Assembly: GCA_031551045.1 (NCBI GenBank)
Contig: JAVBOD010000003.1
Location: 1 to 41,092 of the forward strand
Origin: JAVBOD01 sp031551045
GTDB taxonomy: Bacteria > Bacteroidota > Bacteroidia > Bacteroidales > UBA932
Length of the DNA stretch: 41,092 nucleotides
Direction of reading: 5' to 3'
Shown here: positions 16,347-25,200 of the stretch, piece after piece
How the letters are laid out: the number at the start of each line of letters is the position of its first letter
Numbering within the stretch: position 1 is the first letter of the stretch
Position numbers and translations under genes: made by a program
Notes under the pieces: model-generated
The model's database searches: none
Told to the model about the DNA's origin: nothing
The model's input: the letters and a program-made list of their open reading frames with translations, nothing else

Positions 16347-17282
16347 TTAAATTGGTATAAACGGATATTGTGTTTTGAAATGTTGTATTTGTCGGTTTAA
16401 TTTTTCGATAAATTTTTTATAATTATCCGTTTCGGGATGTAATGCCCGGTGTTGTTGCGCTGCGTTTATTTTTTCTATTTCCGGAATAATTTGCAAGGCC
16501 TCCTCGTCAAAAACTGTTTCGGAAAAACGTTGCCAAATATAGTTGATGGCTTGCTCCGAAGGATGCAGCATGTCTTCGGCATAAAAACGATAATCGCGCA
16601 ATTCGTCCATCATAATTTCATACGCCGGGAAATAATATACATTCGAAAATTGTTGCTGTAACTTTTCTACGGTTAGTAGTAAAGCCGCTTTGCTTAATTG
16701 ATTTTCGTGCGCCCCGTCTTTCCAGTGGCGAATAGGGCTGACGGTGAAAATCCACGTCCGCTGCGGATTTAATGCAATTTCACGGGCCAATACTTCTACG
16801 GATTCTTCTACCGATAATTTTTTACGTTCGAATTGCATTGCCGGTAATTTGTGGCAATTGTTCACCACCATGCAACGTTCATCGTGCCAATAAACCCACG
16901 ATGTTCCCAAGCTCACCACTACAAAAGAAGCTTTACGAAACGTTTCTGCGCCTTGTTGTAACGCTTCGTTCGCCTGTTGCAAAAACGTAGTTTTATCGGG
17001 ATGCGAAAAAGCGCTATGGTGAAAAAAAGTAGTATATAAGCCATTGCAAGCAAGAAGCTCTTTTTCCGAGAACAATTCGCCCTGCTGCAAACGCCGCAGG
17101 CTTTGTGCTATTGATAATGGATTGTAAACCGCACCGAAAGGATTTACCGTCGCCGGAAATTTTCGTTGCTGCATCAACGCCCCCATATTCGACGCAAAAC
17201 ACGAACCGATAAACAATACCGGAGTACGATAACTTATTTTTTGCGGGAATGTCGGAATGGCTATAGTAGTTTGCAGTTTCAT
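16347..17282 (-). CDS. GSCFA domain protein
   Basis: The 311-residue product carries the name motif of the GSCFA family, PVLFIGSCFASNMGALM, near residue 22. It is followed by NPFGAVYNPLSIAQSLRRL, FVVVSLGTSWVYW, TVSPIRHWKDGAHENQLSKA and DMLHPSEQAINYIWQRFSE. The Ser-Cys motif and the late DMLHPS block resemble SGNH-hydrolase active-site blocks I and V, so an esterase or acyl-transfer activity is plausible but unproven. It lies 71 bp downstream of queG on the same strand, with its own -7 box, and 36 bp upstream of the lamin-tail gene. Confidence 0.88.
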   Translation of the reverse strand: MKLQTTIAIPTFPQKISYRTPVLFIGSCFASNMGALMQQRKFPATVNPFGAVYNPLSIAQSLRRLQQGELFSEKELLACNGLYTTFFHHSAFSHPDKTTFLQQANEALQQGAETFRKASFVVVSLGTSWVYWHDERCMVVNNCHKLPAMQFERKKLSVEESVEVLAREIALNPQRTWIFTVSPIRHWKDGAHENQLSKAALLLTVEKLQQQFSNVYYFPAYEIMMDELRDYRFYAEDMLHPSEQAINYIWQRFSETVFDEEALQIIPEIEKINAAQQHRALHPETDNYKKFIEKLNRQIQHFKTQYPFIPI

Positions 17283-17301
17283 AGACTATGAAATATGTCG
17301 G

Positions 17302-17309
17302 CAAAGATA
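17302..17309 (-). promoter_or_regulatory. Candidate -7 box for the GSCFA gene
   Basis: The minus strand reads TATCTTTG here, a perfect TAnnTTTG match 19 bp before the GSCFA ATG. No -33 TTTG is present at the normal distance. Confidence 0.45.
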
Positions 17310-17353
17310 CTATTTTTTGCCCAAGAAAACCATGCGGGTACCGGGAACTATTT

Positions 17354-18265
17354 CTATGATTTCATTTTGCGAGCCGTTGTTTTCAATTTCTCAAGACCAG
17401 CCCGTTTTAAAGGAGATTTTGCAAATATGCCGGCAAAGCTCTCTTCCTCCATATTCAGGCAATTGTCGAGAGTATATTGCATAACCTCCTGCAAAGACGC
17501 CAGTTCCGGGTGTTGGTGAGAAGGCGCTTTTTTATTCCATGGGCACACATGTTGGCAAATATCGCACCCGAACAAATAGCCGGCGGTATCTACTTCACTC
17601 TCCTCTTTATTCTCAATCGTGTGATAGGCAATACAACGATTCGCATCTATCGTATAAGAAGCTTTCAATCCTTTAGTAGGGCAGGCTTCGAGGCATCTTG
17701 TACAACTCCCGCAATATTTCCGCGTTTCTTCTTTATCGTAAGTTAACTCGACATCTACCACCAATTCTGCTATAAATGTAAAAGAGCCCAGTGTTTGATT
17801 AATCAACATCGTATTTTTACCAATCCATCCCAAGCCAGCACGTACGGCCCAGGCTCTTTCCAAAATGGGCGCCGTATCAACAAAAGCGCGGCCTTTAACC
17901 TGTGGATAATATTGCCGTAGAAAGCTCAATAAATTATCTAATTTTTCACGAATAATCTCGTGATAATCTTTCCCGTATGCATAACAAGCTATTCGCGGAA
18001 GGTCTTTGGCCTGCCTTTCCGCGGGCTTATAACTCATCAGCATCACAACGACGGATTTGGCTCCTTCCACCAGCAACGTAATATCTTCCCGCTTTTCAAC
18101 ATGGCGTTCTAGATATTCCATCCCTGCATGATAATTTTGCGAAAGCCAGTATTGCAAATAAGCAGCATCTTCCGTAAGTTGCTTGGCTTGAGCTACTCCA
18201 CAAGCATCAAAGCCTAAATCCAAGGCTTTTTGTTTCAATAATAATGTGATGAGGCTTTGGTTCAC
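17354..18265 (-). CDS. queG: Epoxyqueuosine reductase QueG
   Basis: QueG reduces epoxyqueuosine to queuosine in the tRNA wobble position, using cobalamin and two [4Fe-4S] clusters. The 303-residue product shows KALDLGFDACGVAQAKQL, then FVDTAPILERAWAVRAGLGW (catalytic Asp130), GKNTMLINQTLGSF, and the ferredoxin motifs CGSCTRCLEACP (C185, C188, C191, C195) and C211 with CDICQHVCPWN (C234, C237, C241). Motifs and length are normal. The start is a GTG at 18265. A minus-strand TATATTTG lies only 4 bp before it, so the transcript would be leaderless or start slightly inside; the next in-frame alternative is a TTG at codon 10. Confidence 0.95.
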   Translation of the reverse strand: MNQSLITLLLKQKALDLGFDACGVAQAKQLTEDAAYLQYWLSQNYHAGMEYLERHVEKREDITLLVEGAKSVVVMLMSYKPAERQAKDLPRIACYAYGKDYHEIIREKLDNLLSFLRQYYPQVKGRAFVDTAPILERAWAVRAGLGWIGKNTMLINQTLGSFTFIAELVVDVELTYDKEETRKYCGSCTRCLEACPTKGLKASYTIDANRCIAYHTIENKEESEVDTAGYLFGCDICQHVCPWNKKAPSHQHPELASLQEVMQYTLDNCLNMEEESFAGIFAKSPLKRAGLEKLKTTARKMKS

Positions 18266-18269
18266 ACTA

Positions 18270-18277
18270 CAAATATA
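18270..18277 (-). promoter_or_regulatory. Candidate -7 box abutting the queG start
   Basis: The minus strand reads TATATTTG, matching TAnnTTTG, with its last base 4 bp before the GTG start. If used, transcription would begin at or near the first codon. No matching -33 box was found. Confidence 0.45.
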
Positions 18278-18446
18278 CTCTTTTTTATCATACGTTAGAA
18301 ACTGACTATTAAATACTTAATTATATTTTATTACTTATTTTATGAAATTCGCAAAAATTTTTATTCCCGAAAAATGTCAATGCATTAATAATCATTTTCT
18401 TAGAAAGATTGAAAATTTCATAATGAAAAGACTTGAAAAAACTTCT

Positions 18447-18454
18447 TACATTTG
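18447..18454 (+). promoter_or_regulatory. Candidate -7 box for the threonine dehydrogenase gene
   Basis: TACATTTG matches TAnnTTTG and lies 31 bp before the ATG at 18486. TTG at 18433-18435 is only 11 bp upstream, shorter than the usual 19 bp, so the -33 element is uncertain. Confidence 0.55.
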
Positions 18455-18485
18455 CGGCGTAAAACTAAAAATACCTTAATTTAAA

Positions 18486-19451
18486 ATGAAAAAAGTATTG
18501 GTGGTAGGAGCCGGTGGGCAAATCGGTTCGGAACTGGTCCCTCTCTTACGTAAAATCTATGGAAATAATAATGTGGTAGCTTCTGATGTAAAACTGGAGT
18601 CTATCCATCATTTATCGGACGGGCCGGTAGAAAAAATCGATGCCCTCGATGCACAAGGATATGCCGAGCTGGTGAAAAAATATCAAATCGACGGCATTTA
18701 CAATTTAGTAGCCCTGCTTTCGGCTACCGGCGAAAAAAATCCGCAATTGGCCTGGCGTATCAACATGGGAGCGCTTATCAACTCCTTGGAAATTGCCCGC
18801 GAATATAAATGTGCGGTGTTTACACCCAGTTCCATCGGCGCCTTTGGCCCCGACACACCGGTGGATAATACGCCGCAAGATACGATTATGCACCCAACAA
18901 CTATTTATGGTGTATGCAAAGTGAGCGGCGAGTTACTAAGCGACTATTATTTCCGCCGTTTCGGAGTAGATACGCGCAGCGTGCGTTTCCCCGGTATTAT
19001 TTCGAATGCCACGCTTCCCGGCGGCGGCACTACCGACTATGCTGTGGAAATTTATTATGCGGCGGTGAAAGATAAAACGAAACCGTTTATTTGTCCTATT
19101 CCGCAAAGCACGTTCATGGACATGATGTATATGCCCGACGCGTTGCAAGCTTGTACTAAATTGATGGAAGCCGATCCCGCAAAATTGAAGCATCGCAATG
19201 CTTTCAATGTAACAGCTATGAGTTTTAATCCTCAACAAATTTTCGAAGCTATTAAAAAACGGATTCCGGAATTCGCCATTCAATATGAAGTAGATCCTGT
19301 AAAGAAAGCCATTTCAGATTCGTGGCCTAACTCTTTGGACGATTCCTGCGCCCGCACAGAATGGGGTTGGAGTCCGGTATGGAATCTCGAAAACATGACA
19401 GATGATATGTTGAAAGTAATTGGCGAAAAACACGCTAAAGGATTGATTTAA
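18486..19451 (+). CDS. L-threonine 3-dehydrogenase, SDR type
   Basis: The 321-residue product is an extended short-chain dehydrogenase. It has the NAD-binding GAGGQIG loop at 8-14, an acidic D34 after beta-2, the substrate loop VALLSATGEKNPQLAWRINM, TPSSIGAFGP at 113-122 and the catalytic pair Y141/K145 in TIYGVCKVSGE. PGGGTTDYAVEIYYAA and FMDMMYMPDAL match the NAD-dependent L-threonine 3-dehydrogenase group related to UDP-galactose epimerase. It oxidises threonine to 2-amino-3-oxobutyrate. The usual partner kbl (2-amino-3-ketobutyrate CoA ligase) is not adjacent here. The gene is monocistronic, with a TACATTTG box before it and a strong terminator after it. Confidence 0.9.
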   Translation: MKKVLVVGAGGQIGSELVPLLRKIYGNNNVVASDVKLESIHHLSDGPVEKIDALDAQGYAELVKKYQIDGIYNLVALLSATGEKNPQLAWRINMGALINSLEIAREYKCAVFTPSSIGAFGPDTPVDNTPQDTIMHPTTIYGVCKVSGELLSDYYFRRFGVDTRSVRFPGIISNATLPGGGTTDYAVEIYYAAVKDKTKPFICPIPQSTFMDMMYMPDALQACTKLMEADPAKLKHRNAFNVTAMSFNPQQIFEAIKKRIPEFAIQYEVDPVKKAISDSWPNSLDDSCARTEWGWSPVWNLENMTDDMLKVIGEKHAKGLI

Positions 19452-19470
19452 GTTTCAATAAAAATCAATA

Positions 19471-19500
19471 AAAAGCCCCGAAAAATTTTCGGGGTTTTTT
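19471..19500. terminator. Bidirectional terminator between convergent genes
   Basis: CCCCGAAA (19476-19483) and TTTCGGGG (19487-19494) form a tight hairpin, with A-rich sequence before it and TTTTTT after it. It can therefore terminate both the threonine dehydrogenase gene and the convergent minus-strand membrane-protein gene, whose stop is at 19502. Confidence 0.9.
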
Positions 19501-19501
19501 G

Positions 19502-19993
19502 TTATTCAGCGTTTTCTTCGCGACGGAACGAGATTTCGATATTGCGCGCCAAACGATATACATCGCGTCGTAGGCCATCCATCACCAACGGGTTATCGGA
19601 ATAGTCGAGGCGGATGCTGTCTTCAAACAGTAAGCGCATGAAACGCACATACGATGCTTTGGGGCGAAAAACCATGACATTATTTTCATCTTTTGTCAAC
19701 ACATACTTGGCGGCGGCAAACATGGCTTCAATTTGCTGTTTTTGCGCTGCTGTAAGCGGGCCGTTGGTGTAGATTTTTTTATTGACAAAACCGACTAACG
19801 GATATATCAAACCAAATGCTCCTAAAAACAGAATCATTTGTTTGAGGTTACTCATTTGTGCAAAAGCCCAAAAAGTAATGTCGGGGTGTTTCTTTTGAAC
19901 TCCTCCAAGGTAGTAGCCCAACACAAAAACCAAGGCTGCCAACGCAAAAAACATTACCAGCGATTTAATAGCACGAATAGGATATCTTTTCAT
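19502..19993 (-). CDS. Small membrane protein, unknown function
   Basis: The 163-residue protein has two transmembrane helices: SLVMFFALAALVFVLGYYLG near 11-30 and MILFLGAFGLIYPLVGFV near 53-70. A soluble C-terminal domain of about 90 residues follows (YVLTKDENNVMVFRPKASYV, RLDYSDNPLVMDGLRRDVYR). I do not recognise the family by name; it resembles conserved Bacteroidota hypotheticals. The C-terminus is predicted to be cytoplasmic. The gene follows glucokinase on the same strand after a 61-bp spacer occupied by a C/G-rich repeat. Confidence 0.7.
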   Translation of the reverse strand: MKRYPIRAIKSLVMFFALAALVFVLGYYLGGVQKKHPDITFWAFAQMSNLKQMILFLGAFGLIYPLVGFVNKKIYTNGPLTAAQKQQIEAMFAAAKYVLTKDENNVMVFRPKASYVRFMRLLFEDSIRLDYSDNPLVMDGLRRDVYRLARNIEISFRREENAE

Positions 19994-20010
19994 TATAACT
20001 AGATTTTATC

Positions 20011-20052
20011 GGCCCCTCCCAAGCTCCCGTTATAGGGGAAGGCTGGGGTGGC
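20011..20052. repeat. CCCCTCCCAAGCTCCC-type imperfect palindromic repeat
   Basis: The spacer between glucokinase and the membrane-protein gene holds GGCCCCTCCCAAGCTCCC, then a short loop and GGGGAAGGCTGGGGTGG, an imperfect inverted repeat much richer in G+C than its flanks. Similar elements recur between genes in Bacteroidota (general recollection). It begins 3 bp after the glucokinase stop on the minus strand. Confidence 0.6.
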
Positions 20053-20054
20053 TT

Positions 20055-21020
20055 TTATTTTTTTACTTCTTTCCAAACTAAAGCGGCAGCGCCCAACACA
20101 GCTGCATTTTTATCATCGATTCCGGAGGGTAACAATTTTACTTTGCCTTGCCACAATCTTAACACGTTTTCTTCCATTGATTGTTTAGTCGGCTCAAAAA
20201 TATATTTCCCGGCCTTAGCCAATCCGCCAAACAGGAAAATAGCTTCGGGCGCCGTGATGGCCACTAAGTTTGCCAAAGCGCGGCCCAGAATTTTTCCGGT
20301 GTGTGCAAACGCTTCAATCGCAATCGGGTCGCCTTTGATAGCGGCCACGCTAATCATATCGGCCGAAAGTTCGTTGAAGCTGATATTTTTCAATTCACTA
20401 TCATCTATATGGTCGGCCAACAATTTATAAACCGTGCGTTTGATACCGGTGGCCGATGCGTAGGTTTCCAAACAGCCACGACGCCCGCAGCCGCATTCGC
20501 GCCCATCGACACTGACAATGGTATGGCCTACTTCACCGGCAAAACCATCGTGCCCGTAAAGTACTTCGCCGTTCACCACGATGCCGCTCCCCAAGCCGGT
20601 TCCAAGCGTAATCACCACAAAATTTTTCATGCCTTTGGCGCCGCCGTAAATCATTTCGCCGATAGCAGCCGCATTGGCATCATTAGTGAGCACAATGGGA
20701 ATGCCCGGGAAATAGGCCTCCAGTTTTTGGGAGAAAGGTAATATTCCTTTCCAAATCAAATTAGGGGCAAATTCTACATTCCCCGTGTAAAAATTGCCGT
20801 TGGGAGCGCCAAGTCCCACGCCCACCAGTTCATAGTCTTCCTTCACTTTTTCGGAAAGCCCTTTGATGCTGTCGGCCAACACTTGTAAATAGACATCAAA
20901 GTCGGAATATTTACGTGTCGGGATGGTGCTTTCGGCATAGATTTTTCCTTGGTCGTCCACCAAGCCGAACACTGTATTGGTTCCACCGATATCGATACCG
21001 GCTACTAATTTTATTGCCAT
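20055..21020 (-). CDS. ROK-family glucokinase
   Basis: The 321-residue product is a ROK sugar kinase. It has the phosphate loop DIGGTN at 10-15, catalytic Asp114 in LTNDANAAA, GTGLGSGI at 140-147, EVGH at 163-166 and the zinc motif CGCGRRGCLE (C176, C178, C183 with His166). The C-terminal APEAIFLFGGLAKAGKY is also typical. Bacteroidota usually rely on such ROK enzymes to phosphorylate glucose to glucose-6-phosphate, and there is no DNA-binding domain that would make it a NagC/XylR-type repressor. Glucose specificity is inferred from overall similarity. The gene precedes a small membrane-protein gene on the same strand. Confidence 0.88.
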   Translation of the reverse strand: MAIKLVAGIDIGGTNTVFGLVDDQGKIYAESTIPTRKYSDFDVYLQVLADSIKGLSEKVKEDYELVGVGLGAPNGNFYTGNVEFAPNLIWKGILPFSQKLEAYFPGIPIVLTNDANAAAIGEMIYGGAKGMKNFVVITLGTGLGSGIVVNGEVLYGHDGFAGEVGHTIVSVDGRECGCGRRGCLETYASATGIKRTVYKLLADHIDDSELKNISFNELSADMISVAAIKGDPIAIEAFAHTGKILGRALANLVAITAPEAIFLFGGLAKAGKYIFEPTKQSMEENVLRLWQGKVKLLPSGIDDKNAAVLGAAALVWKEVKK

Positions 21021-21370
21021 ATCTGATTACTTTTATATGAATATCTTTATGAAAATGATTTGGTAAATGTAAGGAAAAATTCCGGGAAATAAAAATGCAT
21101 ATGTCATGAAGGACGCATTTCAAACTGCTGCTATATATTCTCCTTTCCCTTGCCCCAAAAGGCTTTACCTGAATAACAGTGCATGCAGCGGGGAAATAAT
21201 AAAATGCCCATGTTGCATTATTTTCAAGAATTACTATTAAGACATATGTAATTAAGTATATAATCGAATATTTACTTCAAAATGTCTCCCATTATATAGA
21301 TCGTGACAACAAGAGTAATAATTTAAAAAAATATTACTCTTGTTGCTGAGTTTCGCTTAATTCTCTTTAT
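21021..21370. other. Intergenic region with one long hairpin, no gene seen
   Basis: Nothing coding is recognisable. CAACAAGAGTAATA (21307-21320) and TATTACTCTTGTTG (21332-21345) form a perfect 14-bp stem with an 11-nt loop, starting 26 bp beyond the stop of the minus-strand beta-barrel gene. There is no T-run after the stem, so it may stabilise the 3' end of the four-gene transcript and need not terminate it. The side near glucokinase holds a weak -7-like TACATTTA on the minus strand. Confidence 0.6.
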
Positions 21371-22198
21371 TTATTTTAATCTATAATTAAACCTGACAGT
21401 TATACCCAAAGACCAGGGACGAACGGTTTCGGCCATATCCACCAAAGAGCTGTATGCCAAATGTGCCGGTGTAGAAGGCGTATAAGACACTATAGTATTT
21501 TGGGCGGCATTTTGTCCGATTTGATTTATACTCCAATCAAAATACACGCCGGTATATAATCCCCAACGCTCGGCCAAATTCCATTTATATCCGGCTTCGG
21601 CGGCCAACATAAAAACAGTATTGAATTTCGGTTCCGCTTTTTCATCGACTTTCCGGTTGGTGTACAAGCCCAACGAAGGCTCATCACTGTAGGGGATATT
21701 TAATGTCGGACTATAGGCGGTAGTGCTCAAAGTTCCCGTTTCCTTAGCCGAGGCAGTTATAGGAATAGCAATTTTTACCCCCATTGCAGCATAAAATGAA
21801 GATGTGGGCTGAAGTTGAAATTCCATCATCAAGGGAATAGACAGAAAAGTGGCGGATACATGTTCCTTATAGCCGGTATAAGTATATGTAAAATCAAGAT
21901 TAGCGTCCAAGTCCGAAGTCATCAGGTTGGTATTCGAAAGGCTGCTGGCTGTAGTTTCCGCATTATAAAAAGCCATTTCAAGACCGCTCCTCACCGACCA
22001 TTGCGGAGAAAAGGAAAGGTGATATCCAAGACCGAATTTTCCTCCTAAGCCCATACTATAATCAGTTCCCGGATAAGTATAATGGAGGGTAGAAAAACCT
22101 CCCCCTCCATTGATCGAAAGTTCATGACGCAATTGAGCCATTGCAGAAGCGCTGATTAAAAAAAGTAATATAAACAGTAAAAATTGACGTTTCATCAT
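21371..22198 (-). CDS. Outer-membrane beta-barrel protein (second of a pair)
   Basis: The 275-residue protein has a signal peptide (cleavage near residue 21, AMA|QL) and alternating beta-strand patterns ending in an aromatic/hydrophobic strand (SLGITVRFNYRLK), as in small 8- to 10-strand outer-membrane barrels. It opens with RHELSINGGGGFSTLHYTYP, closely paralleled by KHELFVNGFGGLQTVTYSVD in the barrel gene at 28534-29379, so the two are paralogues. Both show GxGYxxxFSPQWSVRSGLE-like and AEAGYKWxLAERWGLYTGVY-like blocks. It starts 15 bp after the giant protease-adhesin gene and is surely co-transcribed with it. The role is unknown. Anchoring or secretion of the cargo is one hypothesis, but it does not look like PorP/SprF. 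Confidence 0.8.
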   Translation of the reverse strand: MMKRQFLLFILLFLISASAMAQLRHELSINGGGGFSTLHYTYPGTDYSMGLGGKFGLGYHLSFSPQWSVRSGLEMAFYNAETTASSLSNTNLMTSDLDANLDFTYTYTGYKEHVSATFLSIPLMMEFQLQPTSSFYAAMGVKIAIPITASAKETGTLSTTAYSPTLNIPYSDEPSLGLYTNRKVDEKAEPKFNTVFMLAAEAGYKWNLAERWGLYTGVYFDWSINQIGQNAAQNTIVSYTPSTPAHLAYSSLVDMAETVRPWSLGITVRFNYRLK

Positions 22199-22213
22199 AA
22201 TTGTCTTAAGGGT

Positions 22214-25200
22214 TTATTGAACTAATAATTTTGCGACTTGCTTATTTCCCTCGGCATCTACGACTTGTATAAAGTAGAAGCCCGGCAGCAGATCATTTAC
22301 AGTAACAGTAGTAGCTACACCTGTTATGGGAATATTCGCTTTTTCCATTCCTCCGGAACTATTGTAAATATTCATTACTCCGCCATTGATCGCAGCTCCC
22401 ACATTTACGGTAATCTGTTCGCCGGTTTTCACAGGGTTCGGATATACTACCAATCCGCTTGAAGGTGTTTGCGGCACAAAATCACATACCGCCAGTTTAT
22501 ATCCCTTGTCCGTTTGCATTTCGCAACGATACATGCCAGCATCGCCTTTAGGCACGGAAATATATGGTTTAGTAGCGCCTGTAATGGCTACCCCGTTTCT
22601 ATACCATTGGAAAGCGGTATAATGAAAGCCGCCGTTGGTTACAGGATTACAATTAACAGCGGGCATTTCCGACCATTCATAAGCGATTGCTTCTTCTTTC
22701 GGAAGACCTACAATAAGTGCGACTTCACGGCTAATAGCTATGGACGACCGACCGATAATAAGTACACGATAGGTGGATGCATCAGCTGCCGTTACCGCAT
22801 TTATGGTTAACGAGGGAGTGGTGGCACCGTCAATATCTCTCCATATTGTATTATCTTTTTTCTGCCATTGATACTTTAGCTCCAATCCAGAAGCCGTAAC
22901 TGTAAAAGAAGCTGGCTCTCCGACACAGGCTCTCGCCTCTTCGGGTTGCGTAGCAATTACGGAAGGGATAGCCGTTACCGTTAATTTTCCGGCTATCGGG
23001 TTCATAATATACAGTTCCGGAAGCGTATTATCAACCACCGTTGCGATAGGATAAACGCCTGCTTTCGACTGGTCGGATACCATAGCAATAAACGTAGTCA
23101 TATCCAACACGTTATTAACCGTATGCTCGGCAAATAAAGGGCCGGAAACTGTACCTGTAAGCTCGGGTACCTCTTCATTTTCGATCATTGTTTTATTATC
23201 GGCGGCAATTGTAAGCACCGATTTGGAGATCACACAAGTGTCCTCAGACGGTACGGTTTCCAGTTCAGGGTCGCCCTCATATACCGCACTTACCGAATAG
23301 CAAATCTGCTGAGCCATTGGTGGATTTTCATGAATATAAGAAGTAGTGTCCGTTTCCGCTAAAGCTTCGGCTGTGCCGTTGGCATACACTTTAAAAAAAA
23401 CTTTATTATTTACGGCTTTTGCTAATACAGCGGCTAAATTCCAGTTTCCGGTAATACTTGCCGGCAAAAGGGAGAATACACCTCTTGATTGCGCCACCAA
23501 GTTACCTTTCCCAGCAACCGTGGTGGTAGTTTGGTCTATCCCTGCCACGTAAACAATATCATCCCCTGTTTTCGGAGCTTGTATGTATTCATAGGAGATT
23601 AACAAATCGTCGCCGGCAACAATATCTATGGGCGTAGTCAGTAGCACATGATTAAATACCGCTTCTCCGCCGGTATGTACCTGCAAATCGGACAAGGGTT
23701 GAGAGTGTACCAACTGTTCGTTCTTGTAAATATTCAACGCCATATCCGATCCTTGGCTTATAATCAGCAGTTCTACGGCTTTAAGTTGATATCCGTCATA
23801 TAACAATAAGTCTTCTGCTTCAAAATAAATACCCACCTCAAAAAATCCGCCGGCAGCATTTCCCACTCCCGTACGGTTGGGATTACGCCCGGCATCCCAC
23901 CGCAAGACCGCATCTGTAGCTTCCTTGCGGGCAACAGTGGTTTGAGCCACCGCTATATCCATCACAGGAGCAGCTATAACTTCCAACGATTGCTTGAAAG
24001 GATTCGACAGATTTACTTTTTTCTTTACGTTCTCTTCTATTTTTTGGTGTAATTTAACATCGCTTTGCAATTTCTGCAAATTTAAAGGTGTCTTCTTTTG
24101 TTCTGTCAAGCGCTGTTCTAATACATTCGGCGTAGCTATATTGGCTGTATTACGGGGCTCTGTATTCAATGCTGTTTGCGGTAAAGCACCTGTTCCGATG
24201 GCGATATCGTCAATCATCAGCATCCAGCCGTCACTCGATACACAATTAATAGCTACATATTTTGCATTGGCCGGTAGCGCATACGAATAACGGGTCCACG
24301 ATCCGGATGATATTTCCACATAAGCCCCCGTAGTTAACACATGCGTAAAGTCCGATACAGCATTGCCGGTAGTAGAGTACAGCACTCTAAATCTTTCAGG
24401 ATATTCGGTTGTATAGGATTTCGCCCAAAATGCTACCGTAGCCTCCGATTCCAAATGCAATTCCGGACTAATCATCCAGTCGTTGCTCGCGACACCATCC
24501 GTAGGAGCAATACTTGCAAAGAATTTCTTTCCGCTATGAGCAGACCATCGTTCAGGTAAAGTCGCAGTCATATCCTCCGTTTTACCGGTTGAACGGTCTT
24601 TGAATTTCGTTGGATTCATTACGATAAAGGACATTTTAGCATATTCATTTGTAAATGCCAAATTCTGAAAAAATCCGTAGGTATCTTTATCATCACCATC
24701 GTAATAAGTCCAGGATGCTATTCCCGGAGAATTAATGGCAAAGTCGGTATGTGCTTCCGCGTCGTCAAAGACACCTTTAAAAACAGGCATTTCAAAATTC
24801 CATGCTAAATCTATTGATAGACTATCATCGTTATAGTCTGCTACAAGATCAGTAGGAGGAGCTCCGGCCTGTTTCACCACAACCGACGTAGTATTTCCTC
24901 CTGCTTCAATATTAATAACACCTGATCGTACCAACTGGGCTTTATTTTCGGCACAGGCAAACCTGATAGTAGCATCGTTCGAAATATTGCCGCTTGGGGC
25001 ATCCATGATAATCCACGAATCGGTAGTTGTAGCTTTCCACATCGAAGCATTAGAAGCGAGGGTTATAGCCTGTCCCTGAGCATCAACATTTTTCACTTTC
25101 ATGTACTTCGGAGAAGTCATATTAAGGTAGGTATAAGTAAAATTAGGAACTACATTCATCGACATATACGCACCATCAATAAGCAGGTTCATAGGCAACC

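Noticed and set aside
20055..21020. NagC/XylR-type ROK repressor
   Set aside because: There is no N-terminal helix-turn-helix; the protein starts directly with the kinase phosphate loop.
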